Positions 7,324 to 11,435 of a stretch of DNA of 11,435 nucleotides are shown here, in pieces. The position numbers and the translations under genes were made by a program. The first letter of the stretch is position 1; each line of letters starts with the position of its first letter. The stretch is from Actinobacteria bacterium UBA3012 (GTDB lineage Bacteria; Actinomycetota; Actinomycetes; Nanopelagicales; Nanopelagicaceae): positions 32,720 through 44,154 of the forward strand of contig DDZI01000059.1 of NCBI GenBank assembly GCA_002346305.1. Direction: 5' to 3'. The notes beneath the pieces were generated by a model, which saw nothing but the letters and a program-made list of their open reading frames with translations, ran no database searches and was not told the DNA's origin.

Positions 7324-8250
7324 ATGTCAGATGTGGTGAGCGAAGCGTTTGCTGGCCTATTTGCGCAATATGAAGAACATTTACGTTCTCAACGAAATCT
7401 TTCAGAGCACACCATTCGGGCTTACATCGGTGACTTAACTTCACTTGCTGAACATGCAGAGCGTATGAAAGTTACCGAACCTAGTGCTTTAACGTTAGCG
7501 ATAATTCGTTCTTGGCTCGCAAATCAACAAAGTAAAGGTGGGGCTCGAACCACAATTTCACGTCGCGCAGTTTCAGTAAGAACATTCACTGCATGGGCCG
7601 CACGCAAAGGGATTTTACCAACCGATGTTGGGGATCGCTTAGCTACTCCAAGAGGCCATCGCACTCTTCCTCACGTATTAACCGTTGCCGAAGCCACGGA
7701 AGTTTTTGATTCACTTGAATTAGCTGCAGGAGAAGAACAAACTCCACTGGCACTTCGAAATATCGCATTAGTTGAATTGCTTTATGCAACAGGCATTCGA
7801 GTATCGGAAGCGTGTGGCATGGATCTGGCGGATATCGATCGAAATAGAAATACAGTACGAGTTTTTGGAAAAGGTAGAAAGGAGCGGACCTGTCCGATCG
7901 GCGCACCAGCCTTGCTAGCAATTGATAATTGGATTAAGGAAGCTCGGCCCGCATTAACTGGAAGCACTTCAGGGTCAGCGCTCTTCTTAGGTTCACGTGG
8001 CAAAAGAATTGATCCACGAACAGTGCGAGAAGTTGTTTACAAAGCGTTAGAAGCATTACCTGGATCCCCAAAGATGGGTCCGCATGGTTTGCGTCATAGT
8101 GCAGCGACTCATTTACTTGAGCGCGGCGCAGATTTACGCGCAGTACAAGAGTTACTAGGTCATGCCTCATTAGCAACTACACAGATTTACACACACGTTT
8201 CAGAGGATCGATTGCGAAGCGCTTACCAACAAGCACATCCTCGTGCTTAA
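7324..8250 (+). CDS. xerC: Site-specific tyrosine recombinase XerC
   Basis: XerC acts with XerD at the chromosomal dif site to resolve chromosome dimers. The 308 residues show a SAM-like core-binding domain (about 8-95) and a catalytic domain (about 115-305). The full catalytic set is readable: R159 (TGIRVSEAC), K183 (FGKGRKER), H254 and R257 (GPHGLRHS), H280 (LLGHASL) and nucleophile Y289 (TQIYTHV). The assignment to XerC rather than XerD or a phage integrase rests on the LRSQRNLSEHTIRAYIGDL beginning and on position: in mycobacteria xerC lies close to the M23 gene, rpsB, tsf and pyrH. The ATG follows cimA by 9 nt and lacks a clear Shine-Dalgarno, so it may ride on the amino acid transcript. 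The stop overlaps that of the convergent kinase gene. Confidence 0.93.
   Translation: MSDVVSEAFAGLFAQYEEHLRSQRNLSEHTIRAYIGDLTSLAEHAERMKVTEPSALTLAIIRSWLANQQSKGGARTTISRRAVSVRTFTAWAARKGILPTDVGDRLATPRGHRTLPHVLTVAEATEVFDSLELAAGEEQTPLALRNIALVELLYATGIRVSEACGMDLADIDRNRNTVRVFGKGRKERTCPIGAPALLAIDNWIKEARPALTGSTSGSALFLGSRGKRIDPRTVREVVYKALEALPGSPKMGPHGLRHSAATHLLERGADLRAVQELLGHASLATTQIYTHVSEDRLRSAYQQAHPRA
8247..8250. other. Shared TTAA carrying both convergent stop codons
   Basis: The palindrome TTAA contains the TAA stop of xerC (8248-8250, + strand) and the TAA stop of the kinase gene (8247-8249 read on the - strand). The genes therefore overlap by 4 nt tail to tail, with no space for a hairpin terminator between them. 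The following AT-rich stretch (8251-8270) is already kinase coding sequence and forms no stable stem with a T-run that I can see. Confidence 0.9.
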
Positions 8251-8882
8251 CTTAAATTAATTATTAGATCTGCGGATTCGCGCGTTTGAGCAACGATTTT
8301 TGCATTATTTTCATCACTGCCTGTTGCCCAGGAGAGTGCATCCACTTTACTTTTACCAAATTTATGGTGGCGATTAACTAATCTTTCAATTCGAAGGCTG
8401 TCATCAACTTCGATGAACCAACTCTCATCAAGTAAATTCTTGACTCCACTCCAATTATCGCCATTATGCAGTAAATAATTTCCTTCAGTTATCACTAATT
8501 TAACTGAAGGCACAATCACACCTTGAGCCGCTATAGATTCTTCAATCGCCCGATCAAAAACTGGAAAGTAAATATTCTTATCAACTTCATGCTTTACTCT
8601 TTTTAAAATTTCAGTAAACCCAAGTGCGTCAAAGGTATCGGGTGCACCTTTTCGATCTGCGCGGCCCAATTCGTGCAGAGCTAAATTGCTTAAGTGGTAC
8701 CCATCCATATTTAAGATTGCGGCTTGATCACCGAGCTGCTGAATTAACTGTGCCGACAAAGTTGATTTCCCGGCGCCAGGTTTTCCAATCAATCCAACAA
8801 TTTTGCGCTCTCCATCCATTAATGATTTTGCACGAGAGACAACTTCTTCAAGTGAAGTCAGTGAAATTAATGGAGAAGCCAT
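8247..8882 (-). CDS. P-loop kinase of the uridine kinase/pantothenate kinase-like family, substrate unknown
   Basis: A 211-residue cytoplasmic protein resembling the proteins usually annotated 'nucleoside/nucleotide kinase family'. Walker A is GKPGAGKST at 33-41. MDGYHLSN (59-66) matches the substrate-side Asp motif of uridine and pantothenate kinases. RKGAPDTFD (78-85 region), FPVFDRAIEES (106-116) and ITEGNYLL (131-138, Walker B-like) are strong signatures of this subfamily. RLVNRHHKFGKS (167-178) looks like the lid. Family members have been linked to sugar or nucleoside phosphorylation, but motifs do not fix the substrate, so I give no symbol. The gene starts 9 nt after the M23 gene, with no clear Shine-Dalgarno, suggesting co-transcription. 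A 10-bp inverted repeat lies within it at 8482-8510. Confidence 0.88.
   Translation of the reverse strand: MASPLISLTSLEEVVSRAKSLMDGERKIVGLIGKPGAGKSTLSAQLIQQLGDQAAILNMDGYHLSNLALHELGRADRKGAPDTFDALGFTEILKRVKHEVDKNIYFPVFDRAIEESIAAQGVIVPSVKLVITEGNYLLHNGDNWSGVKNLLDESWFIEVDDSLRIERLVNRHHKFGKSKVDALSWATGSDENNAKIVAQTRESADLIINLS
8482..8510 (-). repeat. 10-bp perfect inverted repeat inside the kinase gene
   Basis: CCTTCAGTTA and TAACTGAAGG are exact reverse complements separated by 9 nt. In the kinase mRNA the hairpin covers the codons for PSVKLVITEG, just before the Walker B-like motif. There is no T-run, so it is not an intrinsic terminator. It could be chance or a structured mRNA element. Confidence 0.6.
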
Positions 8883-8891
8883 TTACTTAGT

Positions 8892-9410
8892 TTAAGACAA
8901 ACGCGGCAAAATTACAGGGGCGCCTAACCGGCGCAAAGGATTGTTATATTCACCATTTAACCGTTCACCCCAATGTAAAACGGTTTTGCCGAAAAAATGT
9001 GATTGGGATGCAATATTGCCAATTGGATCAGCCTTGCGGACAAGTTCGCCAACCATTAGTTCGCTTTCAACTGGGAGATAAGTTGTTCTTAATCCTTTTT
9101 CAGTAGTCCCATGATTTGCATGCGCAATCACAACTATCGGAATTGAATTAATCACGCCGACATATGCCACAACTCCATCTGTCGGCGCGAATACTTGTGC
9201 ACCGACTTCAGACAAGAGATCAACTCCACGATGAGCGCGACCGTAATGATTTGCGCGATAGGCGGCTCCATCAAAGGTGCGCACCACAATCAATTTGCCA
9301 GCGAGTGGACCAACCCACCGTTCGTTATTTGGAGTGGCCTCTGCGGAAGTAGTCGGAAGTAAGGCAAGCAGTAGTGCGAGGCAGATTCTCACCCGCTTCA
9401 TATCTTTCAT
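8892..9410 (-). CDS. Secreted M23-family (LytM-like) domain protein with altered active site
   Basis: From the ATG at 9410 this gives 172 residues; the ATG at 9401 (169 residues) is equally possible. A signal peptide is clear: KR near the start, hydrophobic ICLALLLALLP at 9-19, and a probable Sec cleavage after AEA (25), so the product is exported. The domain follows at about 55-160. The zinc ligands of M23 peptidases are present as H60 and D64 (HRGVD) and H146 (LHWGE). The two histidines that act as catalytic bases in LytM are not found: the usual YxHL reads TTYLPV (110-114) and the usual HLHF reads VLHW (144-147). I recall similar YEPV and CLHWG forms in the actinobacterial M23 proteins encoded beside rpsB, so this is probably a family trait. 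It may bind or cut peptidoglycan; activity is uncertain. Position next to rpsB matches mycobacteria and Streptomyces. Confidence 0.85.
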   Translation of the reverse strand: MKDMKRVRICLALLLALLPTTSAEATPNNERWVGPLAGKLIVVRTFDGAAYRANHYGRAHRGVDLLSEVGAQVFAPTDGVVAYVGVINSIPIVVIAHANHGTTEKGLRTTYLPVESELMVGELVRKADPIGNIASQSHFFGKTVLHWGERLNGEYNNPLRRLGAPVILPRLS

Positions 9411-9506
9411 ATGTGGAGACTCTGCCAAAAAGCCCCAGATTAAGGCGCTGAACAGGGAAAACGTGGGGAAATTAGGGTCCTGTGGGTCAGGTAGGATTCG
9501 GTTCAG

Positions 9507-9524
9507 CACTTAAGCAATTAAGTG
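9507..9524. promoter_or_regulatory. 18-bp palindrome, possible operator
   Basis: CACTTAA and TTAAGTG are perfect 7-bp arms around GCAA. The element lies 12 bp upstream of the tentative rpsB -35 and 97 bp from the M23 start, so a dimeric repressor or activator could serve either direction. As RNA it would form a GNRA-tetraloop hairpin. I do not recognise the cognate protein. Confidence 0.45.
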
Positions 9525-9535
9525 ACTTCGCGTGG

Positions 9536-9566
9536 TTGAACTTCATCTACTCGGTCTGCATTAAAT
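9536..9566 (+). promoter_or_regulatory. Tentative rpsB promoter
   Basis: TTGAAC (9536-9541) resembles a sigma-70-type -35 box and TTAAAT (9561-9566) a -10 box, but the 19-nt spacer is longer than ideal. If used, transcription would start near 9573 and leave a leader of about 118 nt that includes all the hairpins below. No better pair was seen between 9510 and 9660. Confidence 0.35.
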
Positions 9567-9616
9567 CCCACCGCCAAAAGCAGTGAGTTGAGTGCAGCAG
9601 ATGACCAGCCACCAGG

Positions 9617-9643
9617 GGTAAGCCCGGCAAATTGCCACTTACC
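9617..9643 (+). ncRNA. rpsB leader stem-loop I
   Basis: GGTAAG (9617-9622) pairs exactly with CTTACC (9638-9643). Inside it GGCA (9626-9629) pairs with TGCC (9633-9636) around an AAT loop, with an asymmetric CCC/A internal loop between the stems. It lies 47 nt upstream of the rpsB start and is not followed by a T-run, so a terminator role is unlikely. Internal-loop hairpins of this sort are typical protein-binding sites in ribosomal-protein leaders; binding by S2 is inference. Confidence 0.5.
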
Positions 9644-9654
9644 GTAAACCGAGA

Positions 9655-9673
9655 GCACAACTTTGAGTTGTGC
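9655..9673 (+). ncRNA. rpsB leader stem-loop II (leaves RBS free)
   Basis: GCACAACT (9655-9662) pairs perfectly with AGTTGTGC (9666-9673) around a TTG loop, an 8-bp stem ending one base before the Shine-Dalgarno sequence. In this form the RBS is single-stranded. The 3' arm is shared with the alternative hairpin 9667-9689. Confidence 0.55.
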
Positions 9674-9689
9674 GAAAGGAGTGCGCAAC
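9667..9689 (+). promoter_or_regulatory. Alternative rpsB leader hairpin enclosing the Shine-Dalgarno
   Basis: GTTGTGC (9667-9673) can pair with GCGCAAC (9683-9689): six Watson-Crick pairs plus one G-U. The 9-nt loop GAAAGGAGT contains the whole Shine-Dalgarno, and the stem ends 1 nt before the ATG. It excludes stem-loop II because both use 9667-9673; GCACAAC and GCGCAAC act as competing copies. This is the layout of a translational on/off switch. Confidence 0.45.
9674..9681 (+). promoter_or_regulatory. Ribosome binding site of rpsB
   Basis: GAAAGGAG, 9 nt before the ATG at 9691. It lies downstream of the in-frame GTG at 9670, which rules out that longer start. Confidence 0.8.
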
Positions 9690-9690
9690 C

Positions 9691-10512
9691 ATGTCGGTTG
9701 TCACCATGAGAGAACTCCTCGACAGCGGAGTCCATTTTGGACATCAAACCCGTCGTTGGAATCCAAAGATGAAGCGTTACATATTCACCGAACGCAATGG
9801 CATCTACATCATCGATATCCAACAATCACTTGGAATGATCGATTCAGCCTATGAGTTCGTAAAAGAGACTGTCACCCGTGGCGGTCACGTACTTTTCGTC
9901 GGAACAAAGAAGCAAGCACAGGAGCCAATCTTGGCTCAAGCTGCCCGCGTTGGTATGCCATCAGTAACAGAGCGTTGGCTAGGTGGAATGTTGACTAACT
10001 TCAACACTGTGGCAAAACGTATTCAACGTTTGAAAGAGCTCGAAGGACTTGAGGGAAGCACCGATCAAGGTCGCACCAAAAAAGAACTTTTGATGCAACG
10101 CCGTGAAAAAGATAAATTGAAGAAAAACCTTGACGGCATTCGCAATATGACCAAACTTCCAAGTGCTATCTGGGTTGTTGATACCAAGAAAGAGCATTTA
10201 GCGGTTGCAGAAGCAAAGAAACTTGGAATCCCAGTTATTGGAATCCTTGATACAAACTGCGATCCAGATGAAGTTGATTATGGAATTCCAGGAAATGATG
10301 ACGCTATTCGTTCAGTTGTTTTGTTAACTCGGGTAATTGCAGATGCAATTGCTGCTGGTTTGCAAGCACGTTCAGGTGCTGCAAAAGCAAAAGAAGATGC
10401 AGCAGCCGCAGCTCAAGCCGAAGCGCTCGCCGCTTCAGCTACTGCAGAACTCGAAGCCGCAGTTGCAGAATCAGTTGTAGCCGCTGAAGTTGCACCAACC
10501 GTGGAGGCTTAG
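9691..10512 (+). CDS. rpsB: 30S ribosomal protein S2
   Basis: S2 is a late-assembling small-subunit protein that binds 16S rRNA and S1/S8 neighbours near the mRNA exit. The 273 residues carry both S2 signatures: MRELLDSGVHFGHQTRRWNP at about 6-25 and PVIGILDTNCDPDEVDYGIP at 181-200. The globular core ends near residue 227. It is followed by a 46-residue tail rich in Ala and Glu (228-273) with no sequence motif, similar in character to C-terminal extensions of other actinobacterial S2 proteins. The ATG at 9691 has a strong RBS. In E. coli, S2 represses its own rpsB-tsf mRNA through the leader; the hairpins upstream make similar control plausible here. tsf follows after 3 nt. Confidence 0.98.
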   Translation: MSVVTMRELLDSGVHFGHQTRRWNPKMKRYIFTERNGIYIIDIQQSLGMIDSAYEFVKETVTRGGHVLFVGTKKQAQEPILAQAARVGMPSVTERWLGGMLTNFNTVAKRIQRLKELEGLEGSTDQGRTKKELLMQRREKDKLKKNLDGIRNMTKLPSAIWVVDTKKEHLAVAEAKKLGIPVIGILDTNCDPDEVDYGIPGNDDAIRSVVLLTRVIADAIAAGLQARSGAAKAKEDAAAAAQAEALAASATAELEAAVAESVVAAEVAPTVEA

Positions 10513-10515
10513 TAA

Positions 10516-11340
10516 ATGTCGTATACCGCATCTGATGTAAAGCGCCTGCGCGAATTAACTGCTGCAGGAATGATGGATTGTAAAAATGCACTTGATGAGT
10601 CTGGTGGAGATTTCGACAAAGCTGTTGAGATCATCCGCGTTAAAGGACAAAAAGGTGTTACCAAACGCGAAGGTCGCACAACTTCAAATGGTTTAGTGAG
10701 CGCATCTGTTTCAGGTGATGCTGGCGTGATCTTAGAGTTGAACTGTGAAACCGATTTCGTTGCAAAGGGCGAACGTTTCCAAGAATTAGGAAATGAAATT
10801 TTGGCTAAGTTGAGCGCTTCATCAACAACTGAGTTAGAAGCATTCCTTGCAAGTGACTTTGGTGGCGGAAAAACCGTTCAGGCACATATTGATGAAGCTA
10901 ATGCAACCTTGGGCGAGAAGATCGTCTTGCGTCGTATTGGCGTACTCAAAGGTGGGCCAGTTTCAGTTTACTTACACCGCACTAGCCCAGATCTTCCGGC
11001 TCAAGTTGGAGTTCTAGTGCAATTAACAAAAGAGCATGCAATTGGTAAAGATGTTGCGCAGCACATCGCAGCTTTTGCGCCTTCTTATGTTAAGCGTGAA
11101 GATGTTCCTGCAGATTTAATTGAAAGCGAACGTCGCATTGCTGAAGAGACCGCCCGCAACGAAGGCAAGCCAGAAGCTTCACTTGCCAAAGTAGTTGAAG
11201 GTCGCGTAACTGGCTTTATCAAGGAAGTTTCCTTGATAGAGCAAGCATTTGCGAAGGATTCAAAGAAGAGCGTTGCTCAGATCCTAGAAGAAGCTGGCAC
11301 AAATGTGAGCGCCTTCTTCCGTTTTCGCGTAGGACAGTAA
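10516..11340 (+). CDS. tsf: Elongation factor Ts
   Basis: EF-Ts is the nucleotide exchange factor that releases GDP from EF-Tu. The 274 residues match other actinobacterial EF-Ts proteins. The N-terminal UBA-like domain (about 3-50) holds LRELTAAGMMDCKNAL at 11-26. The EF-Tu-contacting motif TDFVAKGE is at 79-86 within ELNCETDFVA, where D80 and F81 correspond to residues that insert near the EF-Tu Mg2+ site. The two-lobed core extends to the end (FFRFRVGQ). The start has GGAGG at 10503-10507, 8 nt upstream and overlapping the last rpsB codons, so the two are coupled. A 22-bp perfect palindrome lies within the gene at 11217-11238. pyrH starts 13 nt downstream. Confidence 0.98.
   Translation: MSYTASDVKRLRELTAAGMMDCKNALDESGGDFDKAVEIIRVKGQKGVTKREGRTTSNGLVSASVSGDAGVILELNCETDFVAKGERFQELGNEILAKLSASSTTELEAFLASDFGGGKTVQAHIDEANATLGEKIVLRRIGVLKGGPVSVYLHRTSPDLPAQVGVLVQLTKEHAIGKDVAQHIAAFAPSYVKREDVPADLIESERRIAEETARNEGKPEASLAKVVEGRVTGFIKEVSLIEQAFAKDSKKSVAQILEEAGTNVSAFFRFRVGQ
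11217..11238. repeat. 22-bp near-perfect palindrome inside 3' end of tsf
   Basis: TATCAAGGAA and TTCCTTGATA are exact reverse complements separated by GT. As RNA it would form a 9-bp stem with an AGTT loop, extendable by a G-U and an A-U pair. It covers codons for IKEVSLI and includes ATA, an uncommon isoleucine codon in this window. There is no downstream T-run. It lies about 100 nt before the tsf stop. Confidence 0.65.
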
Positions 11341-11353
11341 GAGAATATTGACC

Positions 11354-11435
11354 ATGACCTACTCGAGAGTCCTACTAAAACTCTCGGGTGAGGTCTTTGG
11401 TGGGGGAGCCGGAATCGGTGTTGATCCTGATGTTG
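11354..11435 (+). CDS. pyrH: UMP kinase, N-terminal fragment (3' end outside window)
   Basis: The first 27 residues read MTYSRVLLKLSGEVFGGGAG followed by IGVDPDV, the start of bacterial UMP kinase of the amino acid kinase fold. This hexameric enzyme phosphorylates UMP to UDP with ATP and is typically activated by GTP and inhibited by UTP. KLSGE is the conserved phosphate-binding beginning of the family. The ATG has AAGAGAA at 11339-11345 as a plausible RBS, 8 nt away. The order rpsB-tsf-pyrH is widely conserved in bacteria and supports the call. The gene is cut by the window edge, and its first codons sit in a long hairpin. Confidence 0.93.
   Translation, partial: MTYSRVLLKLSGEVFGGGAGIGVDPDV
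11360..11390 (+). promoter_or_regulatory. Hairpin across the first codons of pyrH
   Basis: TACTCGAGAGT (11360-11370) pairs with ACTCTCGGGTG (11380-11390): 11 pairs, two of them G-U, around a 9-nt loop. It starts 3 nt after the ATG. The codons TCG AGA and CTC TCG that build the stem are unlike the A/T-ending choices elsewhere in the window, which hints that structure, not only protein sequence, is selected. Such a stem close to the start could lower pyrH translation relative to tsf. Confidence 0.5.

Larger units (their letters stand above)
9411..9690. other. Divergent intergenic region between the M23 gene and rpsB
   Basis: This 280-nt gap is the largest in the window. It holds a G-rich stretch with two GGGAAA copies 11 nt apart (9455-9460, 9466-9471), an 18-bp palindrome, a tentative rpsB promoter, and a structured rpsB leader, listed separately. 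I see no convincing promoter for the minus-strand M23 gene. An open frame runs from a GTG at 9509 into the M23 gene, but its start codon lies in the palindrome and has no RBS, so I treat that part as untranslated. Confidence 0.7.

Noticed and set aside
8250..8270. Possible intrinsic terminator after xerC
   Set aside because: The stretch is AT-rich but has no GC stem followed by a T-run, and it codes for the kinase C-terminus.
8624..8890. Plus-strand open frame opposite the kinase gene
   Set aside because: It mirrors the conserved Walker A region on the other strand and shows no motif of its own.
9455..9490. G-rich repeats (GGGAAA, GTGGGT, TGTGGG) considered as MraZ-type binding sites
   Set aside because: Spacing and sequence do not form the regular TGGG direct repeats expected, and no division gene is adjacent.
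9411..9509. N-terminal extension of the M23 protein from GTG 9509
   Set aside because: The extra 33 residues would sit in front of a clear signal peptide, which must be near the N-terminus, and the GTG lacks an RBS.
9670..9690. Longer rpsB start at GTG 9670
   Set aside because: It would place the Shine-Dalgarno inside the gene; S2 proteins begin close to VVTMRELL.
9547..9825. Minus-strand open frame of 92 codons opposite the rpsB leader and 5' end
   Set aside because: It is antisense to the conserved S2 coding sequence, has no recognisable domain or RBS, and its composition follows from the opposite strand.

Overview
The window looks like a piece of a small, gene-dense actinobacterial chromosome with unusually low G+C for the phylum (mid-40s % by eye). 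The SerA, KARI, EF-Ts, S2 and M23 proteins resemble high-G+C Actinomycetota homologues, while third codon positions lean to A/T, genes abut or overlap, and the only gap above 100 nt is about 280 nt. This fits a streamlined freshwater lineage such as the acI/Nanopelagicales group. That placement is an inference from remembered protein similarity, not a search.

Region 1 (1-7314, + strand) is a branched-chain amino acid cluster: the 3' end of ilvB, then ilvN, ilvC, serA, leuB, ilvE and cimA. IlvB/IlvN make acetohydroxy acids, IlvC reduces and isomerises them, and IlvE performs the last transamination. CimA condenses pyruvate and acetyl-CoA to citramalate, which LeuB-type chemistry can carry to 2-oxobutyrate, giving isoleucine without threonine. 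SerA supplies the first step of serine synthesis from within the same cluster. ilvD and leuCD are not in the window. Junctions are tight (1-nt, 8-nt and 4-nt overlaps, 5-nt and 2-nt gaps), so one transcript is likely, apart from a 54-nt gap before ilvC.

Region 2 (7324-9410) holds xerC, 9 nt after cimA and co-oriented, followed by two minus-strand genes: a P-loop kinase of unknown substrate and a secreted M23-type (LytM) domain protein. The kinase and xerC converge on one TTAA tetranucleotide that carries both stop codons.

Region 3 (9411-9690) is a divergent regulatory gap. It has an 18-bp palindrome, a tentative rpsB promoter and a structured rpsB leader. In the leader, two hairpins compete for the same seven bases next to the Shine-Dalgarno sequence, and one of them would hide the ribosome binding site.

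Region 4 (9691-11435, + strand) is the translation cluster rpsB-tsf-pyrH; pyrH is cut by the window end. Long inverted repeats lie near the 3' end of tsf and across the first codons of pyrH.

I found no mobile element, CRISPR array, tRNA/rRNA gene or obvious defence system. The most unusual content is RNA-structural: the rpsB leader and the hairpins around the tsf-pyrH junction.
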